Origin: Paracyclopina nana
Taxonomy: Eukaryota; Arthropoda; Copepoda; Cyclopoida; Cyclopettidae
Length of the DNA stretch: 64,000 bases
Reading direction: 5' to 3'
Assembly (NCBI GenBank): GCA_019096065.1
Contig: JAGUCH010000004.1
Location: forward strand, 3,286,001-3,350,000
A program made the position numbers and the translations under genes. Positions 1 to 10,882 of the stretch are shown here, one piece after another; the first letter of the stretch is position 1; every line of letters starts with the position of its first letter. The notes beneath the pieces are model-generated. The model was not told where the DNA came from. It saw only the letters and a list, made by a program, of their open reading frames with translations, and searched no databases.

Positions 1-124
1 ACACAGCGGCTGCGTCGCCAAATGTGTCATCATTGAAGGCATCAAACGCTTCTGTGTTGTCGGCTTCTTCATCCCCATTGCCTTCAAGGCCATATTCGGC
101 CTTAAAGGCCATCATAGGGTCCAT
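1..124 (-). CDS. PATL1: PAT1 homologue (mRNA decapping/decay factor), 5' exon, cut by window edge
   Basis: Reading the minus strand from the ATG at 124-122 gives 41 open codons to the window edge. The N-terminus contains FDAFNDDTFGDAA, which matches the conserved N-terminal acidic motif of Pat1/PATL1 proteins (FNDDTFG). That motif is known to contact the DDX6/Me31B helicase in P-bodies. The residues before it are acidic (GDEEADNTE), as in family members. PAT1 proteins bridge deadenylated mRNA, the Lsm1-7 ring and the decapping enzyme in the cytoplasm. Only this first coding piece is present; the rest lies left of the window. The context before the ATG (GGGGCA) suits a start codon. Identity rests on one short but distinctive motif. 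Confidence 0.75.
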   Translation of the reverse strand, partial: MDPMMAFKAEYGLEGNGDEEADNTEAFDAFNDDTFGDAAAV

Positions 125-951
125 TGCCCCGATTTGTTTACTTCTCTCGACGATTTCACGGACAAACGAAGAAAACGTGAATAATGCCAAATCCGGCTGG
201 TGGCGTTACCAGACAAAATCCCTTAGACTACGCCAAATTATAAAGAGCGGTTTTTCTAAGTTCGTCTATTTATTCCGGGAGCTTTGTTTACTTCACCCAA
301 GCAGAAAAGCGCCGAGCTGCATGCTTTAAGGCAAAAAAATGCAACCTGATGAAACAAAAATGCTCGATTTGCAGAATCCTTATCACGAATCTGTTGAATT
401 CTTTTAGTCATTGTAATTGAGCGGTTGTAGAAAGGTATTGTATTGAAAGCAAGTCTGAAAACGTCTATTTGTACACAATCGCCATTGACCACATGATGGA
501 TCGGGTTAAGTCTGAAAGATATACCTTTCGTCAGAGACTTATATAGAAAGAGAAGTGCTACTTCTTGCATTCTCACTGCACGCGAGCGCGCGCCAAGTGC
601 TACAAGTGATTCTGAAAACGTTTGGGTTAGCCGTTCTAATAAAATAGTCAGCGGGCTGTATTGATCCAGAAAGGAAAACGCCAACTAGCACCTCTGTTTT
701 ACAACTTTTAATTCCTAATAGTTGGGGAAATATTTATAAAAGACAAAAGATAGCCCTAGCAAAATTGAACAGCTTGTAAAATAGGAATATTTTGGCTAAG
801 TGGACTCATTTAGGAGTTATTAGCAACCAAAAGTCTGCCCCGGCCCAAGTTCAGGCAGCCGCGACCAATATTCCATTGTAGTCTCTTTTGGAGCGTGCAG
901 CAGATCTGCAAACGCACCCCCTTAAGCCTCGCCCAGTAGCACTTCTCTTGT
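125..951. other. Intergenic spacer, probable divergent promoter region
   Basis: This spacer lies between the minus-strand PAT1 start and the plus-strand GNAT-like gene, so it should hold both promoters. Open frames on both strands here have no family resemblance. A short GC patch (cgcgagcgcgcgc) sits near 581-593. No further gene is supported. Confidence 0.5.
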
Positions 952-959
952 TATATAAG
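952..959 (+). promoter_or_regulatory. TATA box of the GNAT-like gene
   Basis: TATATAAG lies 43 bp upstream of the ATG at 1002. A start site about 30 bp downstream would leave a 5' leader of roughly 20 nt. This is the clearest core promoter in the window. Confidence 0.5.
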
Positions 960-1001
960 TCTCTGCCTTTCGTAGTGACATAAATTGAGCGAAAGATAAA
1001 T

Positions 1002-1790
1002 ATGCTACGAAAGCTGCTTTCGCAAAGAATTGGAGCTCACGTCCCAGCCGAAAATCACCGCCATTTGCTTCCGTCTGATTTTGGCTTCACCCGTAACTCC
1101 ATCTCAGTGTCCGTGATTGATCAAGTGAGCACAAACGACATTAAGGCCTACATGGCCAGAACTTTTTACCGCGAGGCTCCCATTCCCATTGCGCTAAAAC
1201 TTGGCCGTGATTGTGAAAAAACCAGGCAATGTCTTGACAAAGAGCTCGATTTGCTCTTGAACTCGGGTGTCTCCGTCCAATATGTAGATAGTCGAAGCCA
1301 GTCAATCGTTGGCATAGGTCTGAGTTGTGCCTGGCACAGATGTCAAAACTATGATATCATCGGTGCATCTGTCAAGGAGTGGCACAACACTGCTGCCAAA
1401 ATTGCCCGTGAGGAGTTTAAGGAGGACGAAAGGCACATAGTTTGGAGAGATTTGCAATGGCAACACATTTACGATTTGGGGCAACGTATCCTAGCTCAGT
1501 CTAAAAAGCCGTTTGTCTTTTACTTGGCAATGCTCTACCTTGACGCTCCGATAAGAGCAACGAAGATTGCTGAAAACTCGATTCTTGCCGTTGAAAAGCC
1601 CAACTGCTCACAGCTGTGTCAGAGCAACTTTAGAGGATTCGATAGGACTATTAGTAGGACTTTCAAGAAGCCTTTTGTGTGTGACGAAGTCAAATATTCA
1701 GAAGAGGAACTAGTTTTGTACGAAAAAGAGGGCAAAGCCTTCGCTGCAATTCAACATTTAGATGGAATTAGATTCTTTGCTGACCTCTAA
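1002..1790 (+). CDS. GNAT-like N-acetyltransferase (divergent arylalkylamine NAT-like), 262 aa
   Basis: This is a single-exon frame of 262 codons behind a TATA box. Residues ~35-110 follow the layout of insect GNAT/aaNAT-like proteins: a helix with 'F..EAPIPIALKLG', then 'LNSGVSVQYVDSRSQSIVGIG' as the beta hairpin that begins the acetyltransferase fold. The acetyl-CoA loop (R/Q-x-x-G-x-G/A) is not recognisable, so activity is uncertain. Proteins of this family acetylate biogenic amines or related acceptors; no substrate can be named here. The stop codon overlaps an ATG (TAATG) in frame with the downstream phosphatase. No AATAAA occurs before that gene, so the mRNA probably runs into it. The reading frame looks genuine; the function is tentative. 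Confidence 0.55.
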   Translation: MLRKLLSQRIGAHVPAENHRHLLPSDFGFTRNSISVSVIDQVSTNDIKAYMARTFYREAPIPIALKLGRDCEKTRQCLDKELDLLLNSGVSVQYVDSRSQSIVGIGLSCAWHRCQNYDIIGASVKEWHNTAAKIAREEFKEDERHIVWRDLQWQHIYDLGQRILAQSKKPFVFYLAMLYLDAPIRATKIAENSILAVEKPNCSQLCQSNFRGFDRTISRTFKKPFVCDEVKYSEEELVLYEKEGKAFAAIQHLDGIRFFADL

Positions 1791-1816
1791 TGGATATTCT
1801 CTTATTTTCAGCTGAA

Positions 1817-3029
1817 ATGGCTCGGACGAGGATAAAGCCTCTGACGGACAAGGCTCTGATCGTGAGAGTGGCATTAGAGACTGTGGCCATTCTCGTGACA
1901 GCGATTCCTCTTATTTATTTATATGTGATAAATCTCGGTGACGTTGAACCTTTCCACCGTGGCTTCTTTTGCGATGATGAGAACATCAAGCATCCTTACA
2001 TGGAAGAGCAGATCTCTGTTGGCATGTGTGCTTTCTTGTGGATCGTTGCTGTTCTTTGTTGCGTGATCACGGTTGAGACCGTATCAAGTTGCGTCTACAA
2101 TTTTCCGGAATGGTCTGAAGCGCTCCTCAAAAAAGGTGCAACTCGAACAGCCAAAATACCGCGAGTTGTCATCGAGACGTATAGGTAACAGTCAACTTGT
2201 CAAATTCCATGTGAAACGTATGTGAAAAATAGCTTTTTAAGGATCTTGGGCTACTTCGCTGTAGGAGCTTTGTTTTGTACTTTGACTACTGAGCTAGGTA
2301 AGCGCTTCTTTCTGCCTGACTTGCTCTATCCTAATGATTTTTTCTCCACTCAGCCAAGTATAACATAGGACGATTGAGGCCTTACTTCTTGACTGTATGT
2401 AAGCCAGATTTGTCAGATGACGTATGCAAGGATGAGTACGGCTATCAGAAGTTCGTCACCAACTACACTTGCGACGACGAGGCTGACTCCAAAGAAGTGC
2501 GAGAGGCAAGAAAATCCTTCTTGAGTGGCCACTCCTCGTTTTCTTTTTACTCCGCCACCTTCATTATCATGTACTTGCATGCGAGACTGTCGTCAGATTC
2601 GGTGAGAGACTTGGAGCCAAAGAGGTGAGAGGAATATATTAATGAGGTGAGAAAGGCCACGTGCCATTATCTTTTTTTATTCAATTTTCCAGCTCATGCA
2701 CAAGAAATGCCGCAAAAATTTTTCTCAGAGGACTGAAGATCCTGCGACCGTTTCTGCAGTTTGGATGCTTCAGTGGTGCCCTATTTATATCCCTCACTCG
2801 CATCACTGACAATCGACATCACCCCACAGATGTCATCGTTGGCATTATAGTTGGCCTCTTTTTCGCCACCATCATCCTCCTGTTTCTCGCGGACATTTTC
2901 AATCGACCTCGCACCTTTCAAGTCAAATATGAGCACTTAGAAATAGTTGACCAAGAGTCGGGCAATAACTCATCTGTGCCATTGTCTCCAGTGGCAATGG
3001 CCTCGTCAGCTGATCCCAAACTGAAATAA
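1817..3029 (+). CDS. Lipid phosphate phosphatase (PAP2 family, wunen/PLPP-type), 346 aa
   Basis: Four exons are inferred: 1817-2184, 2233-2297, 2354-2624 and 2693-3029, with introns of 48-68 nt and matching phases. All three PAP2 catalytic motifs are present: KYNIGRLRP (motif 1), SGHSS (motif 2) and SLTRITDNRHHPTDVIVG (motif 3, with the catalytic His). Five or six hydrophobic spans are visible and 'RGFFCDDENIKHPY' is typical of PLPP1-3/wunen ectoenzymes. These membrane proteins dephosphorylate lysophosphatidate, phosphatidate and sphingosine-1-phosphate on the outer leaflet; in Drosophila, wunens guide germ cells. An acceptor-like site (ttctcttattttcag) ends at 1811, so a 5' UTR exon may splice there. 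Alternatively translation starts at the in-frame ATG at 1790. AATAAA overlaps the stop codon. Confidence 0.9.
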
Positions 3030-5716
3030 ATACCCAACGTAGCAAATAATCCTTGTAAGGTGGTGTATTATGATGCATGTTTGAATACGAACCAGCAGGA
3101 GGCTCGAGGTCTGAGATAAATATTCTCCAGTCATTGTCGTAGTGCAAAAAAACAATAAGATCACGAGAACGAAAATAGCATTGTGTGCATTGGGAGATGA
3201 ATGGCCAAGTCTCTATCCACTTCATTAAGCCTCCAGCTCTTGAGTGATTTCTAACATATAGTAGTAGTAGTATATCAATTATTCATGCAGTCAAACCTTT
3301 CAAATTTGACCAGTCATGATTATTCCAAAGTGAAAATCAGCCAACGTTGAAGAACACACGAAAATTAATGATTCTGCTAAAAAGGTCAAGTCTGATTTTT
3401 CAGCGAGTCACGTAATTCTCATGAATGGATTTTGATGGCTCGTGTGGTTGCCCATTAAACAGCTGGATTATTTTTCGCAGCGAAATCCCTTTATTTATGG
3501 CAGCCTCCTACTCGAGGCATTGGCAAAGCACTCGGAGCTATTGCTCATTTTCAAGTCATTTGATGTCATCTTAGGAGGCTGAGCATATTTCAAACGATGG
3601 GAATCTAAATGACATCATTGTTGTAAAGATCCGCCAGATTCCACAAATTCTGAGCTGGAAAGTAGCCACAACTAATTTCCTTGTCTCGCAAGAAATCCTG
3701 CTATGCATGTGAGCAAGCAGGAAAGGAGTGTACACACTATCTTTTTCACATCAATTCAAAAGGGCCAAAAAACGCGACGACCTAAAACTGTCGAAAGTGG
3801 GGAGCGCGAGGAAGTGATTTATGCCACCGAAGAAAAGTCTTCAAATTAGCTCACTATTAGAGAAAACTTTGACTCTTACATCTTTCTTGCTTTTTTGCGG
3901 ACCCAACTGTCAAACTTACAATAATCCATCTGTCGGCACTTTCTTGCACCTCTCGTACGTAGACCTCATCTTTTCCTTGAAGACAGTAAATTATTAGACA
4001 TTGGAAATGTTCGTATCTCCTTCCATCATCAAGATTCTTGCCTCCCCTCTTGACACAGTTTTTTCTCCTACTCCATCTTGCTACCCCAAGTAATATTGCA
4101 TACTAGTAGATGCAATGCCAAGTAAGTAGCTCTAAGCTCACGTCTGTGGGCCCCCTTCAAACGAGAGCTATCATCATATTTTAGTGGCTTCGTTAGTGAG
4201 TTCGCAGCTTTGGAGTTGATGAAGTCATAACCAAAGAGACTCTTTGCTTGCTTAAAATTCATGAGGAAAATAACAAGGCCAAATGGTCCGAGGTTTCCTT
4301 TACGTGAACAGCGCTTCACTCCGCCGTTTGCCGTTCACCGCGCGAGTTTCGCCTCGTGATCACCGCGAGAGCGATCGAGAGAAAAACTCACCTTTTTGCG
4401 TCGACTCCGACACTTTCTGACGAGTTTCAGGCCTTGTGCATTGTCGACAACATGTCTCAATTAATCCTGCTCACAGGTAAGATATCTCCCATTTTTACTG
4501 CGACGATATGCAGCATTTGCCCGAAGGCGTGAATTTTGAGGAATTTCATCGACGACCATGTGCTAATGGGTGATCGATAGGAAGAGCAATATTGGCCCAC
4601 AGAGCGTGTGATTTTCCCTTTTTTCTATTATTATCTTTTCGTTATGGTTGAGCAGATACTGGCAGAGTATTGTAGTATTTATTATCTTTCTTTTGTGAGC
4701 CGCCACCATCATAACGCTTACCGCATTTCTTTCTACATTTTGAATTTGATGACACCCAAATTGGCTGCGTTTCCTGCCATATAGTACGTAAAATACTACA
4801 GAGCTAATCATAGTCATAAGCTGCAACTTTACGGCCTTTGATGGAGTTTTGTTGAAAAATCCACTTTAAAAGTATAGTATATAGTATATTCCACATCATC
4901 GTAAACAGCTAGGAGGAATTCCTGCGCACATTCTTAAAAATCGCAGCTTGCCTAATTCCTAAACAAAGAGGTCAAGTTGCCATAAAGAGCGAAAAATGAT
5001 GATAGAGAGGCCGACAAAAACTGCGGCATCTCTCTCGTGCGAGCAAAAGATGGATAGAAATTGCATCAGGCGAAAAATTGCTTTATTTTACGACCTGAGC
5101 CATGAATTCAGCTTTTTTTTGGCATAATTGATATTGCTGCATCCGATGTAGCAGGAGGGCTTTGTGGCCAGACATATCATCAAAATATTAATAACTCGCT
5201 TTTCTTGAATCGTTCGGCAGACCTGTTTCCGTCTTTCTACTTTATTGCCCAGATATGTAATTAATTACTATATGCCCGCCATGCAAACATCATTCTAATA
5301 TTAATGGTGGGACGGTCACGAATTTGAAGCATCCTAAAGTAACAAATTTATTGTCAATGTTACAAGGGGACACCTGACAAAAGCAAAGTGTCTTGGCGAA
5401 ATTATGGCTTGCTCGTTTGTTTGGCTGGTGTTATTATGAATGTAGTACGACCCATTTAGTAGCTCCCAAACGTGAACTCAAGGACTAGGCCATAAATCGA
5501 TTAAATAAACCGGGCTCATGGGCTTTGATATCATTTAAATATCATGCACCACCTTCATGTAGTGGGAACCCGATATAGTACACTCTATAGTATGTGTAAT
5601 GGAATACACAACAACTGCATGGTGTCGTAAATTGGGTGCAAACGTCACTTTCTACAAGCACAATATCGGCCAGGCATTCTTGAAGAATATTAGGCATGAA
5701 GTTTTACCACCAGCAC
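3030..5716. other. Intergenic spacer, 2.7 kb
   Basis: The spacer is AT-rich, with no open frame of recognisable family and no RNA gene that I can support. It contains a GC-richer patch around 4320-4450 that precedes the possible first exon listed separately. No transposon ends were seen. Confidence 0.5.
4452..4476 (+). other. Possible first exon (start codon plus splice donor)
   Basis: ATG TCT CAA TTA ATC CTG CTC ACA G is followed by a consensus donor gtaaga. It is preceded by about 120 bp of GC-richer sequence with little stop-codon clutter, unlike the surrounding AT-rich spacer. The next plus-strand gene is the monocarboxylate transporter, whose first coding exon is preceded by a strong acceptor at 10810. 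If this exon splices there, the ATG would open only a short upstream frame that stops after a few codons. It may therefore be a 5' UTR exon of that gene, or chance. Confidence 0.2.
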
Positions 5717-7137
5717 CTATGATGTTGTCTCTTCCTTCTTGCCATGTCCAGTGCTAGTTGTAGGTTTAGAGCAGCGAATGCAGCTGAAAAGTTTTTGCCG
5801 GGCATAATCAAGGAATTCGAAAATGGAGGCGAGTGAGATGCCGAGGAGAAGGCCCAACGTTCCACCCACTTCTCCGAAAAAGCTTTGGAAATCGTAGCTG
5901 ATGAAGTCGCTGACATACACCACGTAGTCGTTGTCCACAATGATTTTCAGAGTGGTCATGTAGAACGTCTCATTGGTGGTCATCACATGGTCGTAAATCG
6001 AGTGCTGACATGGCAACAATCTTGAGCAGTGTGAAATTTCCTGCCTCCACTCCTCATTGATGCAGTTGGGTGAAGGATCAACGGAGCAGCTGTAAATCTG
6101 GACCAAAATTCCAAGCGACTCCACAGACGAGCAGAGCTCTAAGCCCTGCCACTGTGCTAATGTCATCCACGGCATTTTGCAGCCTGCTACCCTCGCAAAA
6201 ATGGCTTCGATCTGGAAAAGGGCAAAGCTGTCATCTAAATACCGTATTTGAAAATGTTGAATTGTCACACATTGCGAGCTGAGCAGGTTTCCGGCCCAAG
6301 TGTGTCGGTGGTGCACAACTTTTTCGGCCTCGTCAGGGCAGAGATGACAGTTTTGGAGAACTTGACGACTTTCTTGTTCTCCAACTCCATTTTCAAATTG
6401 AATTTCGCCCCCACGGCGTCCGGGAGATCTTTCTTGGGATCGTCAATGTAAACATTGACGCTGGATCCGTTGATGATAGCGTGCTGAAATAGTGTTAAAT
6501 ATTTTCATATTCATAAAGATTGAATTATTACGTTCAAGCTCAAGAGGGCGAAGTTTGATATGGTGTCCTTCTTCGAGGATAGCCTCAAGGTTCCCGAGTC
6601 ATTTTTCAGAGGATCAAAAGTGTAGCAATAGCCTTTGCGGTAATCCAATTGCCGTCTCCAGTAGTCCCCCATGCATTTGCCGATCAGCTTGAAATCGCCC
6701 AAATTGAAGAGTCTGACCAATTGATCTATTGGGTAGTCGATGGCAGTGAGAAAATCCCGAGCTGAAGCCCCATGACGAGCACATCCGTCAGCAGCAACTC
6801 CGAAATCGTAAAATTTCGTCGCGTTTCCACAGACGAGCTTGAGCTTATCTCCGTGGGCAGTCTCGAAAGACGACGGGCAAATGGTGATGCTGGGGAATAT
6901 GAAATTGCCCATGTTGTCATCGCCAAAGCGATACTCCACAGTGGTGGAAATAGTGTTATTTGCGAGCTTCTCATAAGCCTGCAAAATTGTTGGCAGATAT
7001 ATGATTATGCGAGCTGATTTACTGGCTGCACCGAGACAGAGATATAAGCATTTCGTATATACCTTAAAGCTCAAGCCTGCAAATGTGAAAACGAGGCAAC
7101 AATACACAGTATAGCGAATTACTTTGTCCATGTCCAA
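5717..7137 (-). CDS. DEG/ENaC (pickpocket-like) sodium channel subunit, about 409 aa
   Basis: Four exons are inferred: 7137-7063, 6978-6532, 6483-6271 and 6211-5717, with introns of 84, 48 and 59 nt, all phase 0. TM1 lies near the start (YTVYCCLVFTFAGLSFK). An extracellular region with scattered cysteines follows, including 'VAGCKMPWM' (the family's GC-x-PPW signature). TM2 carries GGTLGLLLGISLASIFEF, whose G-I-S matches the G-x-S selectivity filter. Such trimers are amiloride-sensitive cation channels in sensory, epithelial or osmoregulatory cells. The N-terminal cytoplasmic segment with the His-Gly gating motif is missing: the frame begins only a few residues before TM1. I found no exon carrying it upstream, so the start is doubtful. 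Intron 1 is a multiple of three without stops, so the site could be retained in frame. The third intron (59 nt) is the least certain. Confidence 0.8.
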
Positions 7138-7313
7138 CTGTCTTCAGCCAGTGAATGAAGAGGTGCCAACGGGAGGCTTGCAATTACACAGGACTTCCAA
7201 TAACAGCAATGTAATGGTCCTCTTTCAAGTGCCATCAAAAGCTAGAAATTCTCTTTAGGCTTCTAAGTTGATTGATATAGTATTCTTCATATCGGCACTA
7301 GAATGCTAGAATA

Positions 7314-7700
7314 CCGTCTGACCGTTCAAAATTGGACGGTGCGGGAATCAAAAGTTTGTGATATTAATTCATGAATTTTGAGGCTTAATGGGTATCGTTG
7401 GAAAGCTTGAACCTTTGGACATCTTTTTTGTTTTCTGACAAAATGAAAAAGATTATTGTGAAATCTGCGTGACAGCAAAAAATAAATAAGGAATATTTTT
7501 TTTCGTGACATTTTTCGGGGTTGCCTTAGGAAATTTGATTTTTCCCGGTTTTTTCCTCTTTCAATTATTTTTTCTACTATTACAAAAAAGATGGAAAAGG
7601 CTCAATCTTTCCAACGATATCATTTAAAAGTCCTGTATTGACTGAATATGTGACAAAAAGTTTAGATTCCCGTACCGTCCAATTTTGAACGGTCAGACTG
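7314..7700. mobile_element. Foldback MITE of Tc1/mariner type, 387 bp, TA target duplication
   Basis: The termini are inverted copies (CCGTCTGACCGTTCAAAATT on the left, its near-perfect complement ending GGTCAGACTG on the right). The match extends over about 36 bp with few mismatches. The element is flanked on both sides by TA (7312-7313 and 7701-7702), as for Tc1/mariner insertions. The interior is also palindromic: ATCGTTGGAAAG near 7394-7405 pairs with its complement near 7608-7620, so nearly the whole element folds into one hairpin. It has no coding capacity. Confidence 0.85.
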
Positions 7701-7702
7701 TA

Positions 7703-9550
7703 TAGCATATGATACAGGAGTGCAGCAGCCAATTAAATGTGGACTAAAATGGATTTGCATCATTGTATGGCGGCCAAATCGCCCACCCTTTGCTATTAAA
7801 TGCGCCAGATCACAAAACGATTTGTTGTGCAGCTCTAATTGAGCTTTGGTAGATCTTAATCGCTCTGGCTTAGGCCAAAAGTGAGCAAAAAACCATTTTC
7901 CCCAATCGCAACGTCGAGAGCCTTTCAAGGCCTTTGCTTGTGAAGGAAAACGCTTTGCAAAAACCAAATATGATTTGAGTGACGTACGCGTGGAAAAAAA
8001 TTCTGACAAATTCGTCACCATGCCATGGCGCTACTTTCAATTACAATGCAGATGATGACTGCCGAGATTAAAGGTGCAGATTTGGAGGCCTCATTACAGA
8101 CTCCATTCCGAGCATTTTATGCCTCTCTCACGCCACTTTGCGGAGTGCAATAATACATCAAACCATTTTTATCACCAGCCGCATACCAAGACAGATTTGC
8201 TCATGGAAAAACTACTGCCACACAACCATAGAAATGGCCTCAAGTACATATCATGGTCAAATACTTATAGTACACCATCAAGAGCAGCAGATCGAAAGCA
8301 ATTTGTCTGAATGGAAATCTGGACTCGATCAAAGTCATTAGAATGTAAAAAATGGAGCCTTCTTGGCCATATCCATCAATCATCATCGCGCGCGCGCACG
8401 CGCTTTAGGGAGTGGACGATAGGAAACCGGAGGAAACCCAAACAAGCAAAGGTGGCTCGAAATAATTGGAGTGGGCATCAGATTTCTGAGCTGGCGGATC
8501 GGCTAGGGAAAAAGCTGCTACTGCTGAGAAGCGAAAATATGCCGAGCATGCCTATTACGTTTAATGCCCTTTGCATTCTTCACAAAAAATAAAACCTGCC
8601 TACTAATGGAAAAACGACGGAGTCTCTTACCAAAGGAAATAGGACAAGAAGTTGCAGACAATGAAGAAAAACCAATTCTGAGCTGAGCAAACACTAGACA
8701 GACAAAAAGGCTTGAAAATTGATTTTTTCCCCTTCCCTCTCCAAAGAGAGAAATGATTGACATGTTTACTTATACCCAAGTTGAAAGATTTACCAGCGGG
8801 AGTCCATATCTAATTGCTGATGAAATGTGCTGACTCGCTTAAGCTGACTGAGAGAAAATTGACTTCAAAACCTCGAGGCTAAATCATGACTTCAAAAGAA
8901 TCAATCAAGGGGCCTACTGAACTTGCAGAATAAGCATTCACAAAACAGTTTGAAAACATTTTGCCTCATCAATTGGGGATTTTCTCGAAATGATTGCTGC
9001 GCTAATGTGATACGCTTCGGAAATTGCTACCAAAAACTGCTTTGGGGGGAGAAACGCCAGCACATGCAGCAATCAGTCAATTACAATTGTAGGGCACTTT
9101 GGAAAAATTTCGCTGCTCTCCTCTTAATGGATGATCGTGCTAGCGTGGATCAGCTTTAAGATTCAAAGGGCAATTGATAAATCAAGCCGTGATCCAATTA
9201 AGATAAAACGCGCTGGTGCCATGTGGGAAAATCGTGGCTTGGTCTGGCATGAAAATTGAGCCGTGACGATGCCATCCCGGAGATATTCCAGTAATTTAAC
9301 CCCTTTTTTTCATGAACAAAAACAATCTATAGAGCAAAGGTAAAAATGCTCATATGGCTGACATTGACGCAGCGTGTGGGAGACAGCAGCAGCTATAAGG
9401 TTGGAGGAAAATGCAGAAACAAGTACGGCAAAGCAAGTCATAAATTCGCCTACTGCTGAAATTGTCAAGATCCCATGACTTGCAGTGCATATTCAAAGAT
9501 TTCGACCTTTTTGCCACACATCCTTGCAAGAATGCGCGGGGATTGATGGG
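7703..9550. other. Intergenic spacer
   Basis: There is no supported gene here. A GC-alternating tract (cgcgcgcgcacgcgc) sits near 8388-8402. Open frames on both strands are short and without family resemblance. Confidence 0.45.
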
Positions 9551-9558
9551 CCTTTTAG

Positions 9559-10181
9559 GGGTGCCGTCACTAAGGCCTAAAATGAGGTGGGTTTTAGGAT
9601 CTAAAATCAAAGTGGGTTTTACGATCTAACAAATTGGGTTTTAAAGCCTACATGTTTGGCATCAGGGTACTAAGATCTAAGTGGAAAAATCAAATAAAGT
9701 TCATCATGGGTTTTAATATCTAAAGGCTAGGGTTTTAATATCTAAAGGCTAGGGTTTTAATATCTAAAGGCCTAGGTTTTATGATCTAACAGCGTGGGTT
9801 ATATGATCTATTGCATCAGAACAAAAAAAAGGATTCTCAAAACCATGTTGCCAACTAAAACCTGAGCAAGCATTACATGAAAATTAAATGCTAAATGCTG
9901 AAATGCTATTAGTGAAGTTTTGATAATTGACATTTAATGATCCAATATTTTAGACTTTAAAACCCACGCCTTTAGATCAAAACACCCAGGTGCAACAAAA
10001 TGATGCTTTTCCAATGTAGATCTTAAAACCCAGGTGACTAGATCTTAACATCCAGTTGTTAGGCTTTAGCATCCAAATCTTTAGATCTTAAAACCTAGGA
10101 GAAAAAAGCTTAGGCTTTAAAACCTATGTTTATTATAGATCCTAAAACCCACCCCTATTTTAGGCTTTAGTGACTTCTCCC
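9559..10181. mobile_element. Complete 623-bp non-autonomous DNA transposon with 8-bp target duplication (copy A)
   Basis: The ends are inverted repeats: GTCACTAAGGCCTAAAAT then a GGTGGGTTTTAGGATC block on the left, their complement on the right. Outer GGG and CCC termini are flanked by the direct repeat CCTTTTAG (9551-9558 and 10182-10189). The interior is built from many variants of 'gggttttaagatctaaag', including a threefold 22-bp tandem at about 9706-9775. A second copy lies inverted at 31306-31806. An 8-bp duplication fits hAT- or P-type elements, but the termini do not let me choose. It encodes no protein. Confidence 0.8.
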
Positions 10182-10882
10182 CCTTTTAGCTTATATTATG
10201 GCATGTCATCGCGGGAAACCTGAGCCCTTCTTGCCAATTGATGACTGCTTTTTTGCATTTTCGATACTGTACTATGTATACTAGGCATGAAGTACGGCCA
10301 TTTTACTTGGGCTATGGTGATGGGTCAAAGGGGCTCTTCTTCGCCCTAATGCTCTTAAGATTCCTTGACGAACGATGCATCTGTGCAGAATGATGATGAC
10401 ACGGGAACAAGTTTCAACATCAGTCATTTCCATCATAAAAAACGGAGAAGAGGCTCCAAAAGGAGTGCTCAAAGTTGTTCCATCACTTCACGGTAGCTGG
10501 ACATGTACGAGCTATAGCACGTCCGTCATTCTGCTAGTGGAATGGCAAAAGAAATGAATTCAGCAAAAAGTGGCACCTGCTCGCCTATAATGCCATCACC
10601 TCAGTAGTGAAGTGTACGTAGCGAAAGAGGGGCAAAAAAGGCCACGGATTGGCACCCATCAATCCTGGCTAGATTGGATCTACTCAGCTAATTGCTCCAC
10701 ACTAGCGCTGTCAATTGAGCAAAAAAACCTTCTTTGATCCTAAGATACGACACTTATGACATATCCTTTTATGAAAATATAATCTAAAAACCTTTTCCCT
10801 TTTTTGCAGGCCAAAAGTGCAAGAGGATGGTTTGACCATGTCCGCATAAAACGTTTTTGATGCTCCGAAAATAAGAAGCAGA

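Noticed and set aside
256-684. 142-codon open frame on the minus strand upstream of PAT1
   Set aside because: No family resemblance, and no splice or promoter context; composition is like the surrounding spacer.
8388-8402. Alternating CG tract as possible Z-DNA or regulatory site
   Set aside because: Too short, with no gene nearby to give it meaning.
9350-9610. 86-codon minus-strand frame ending inside the 623-bp transposon
   Set aside because: It runs across the transposon boundary, so it cannot be a conserved gene.
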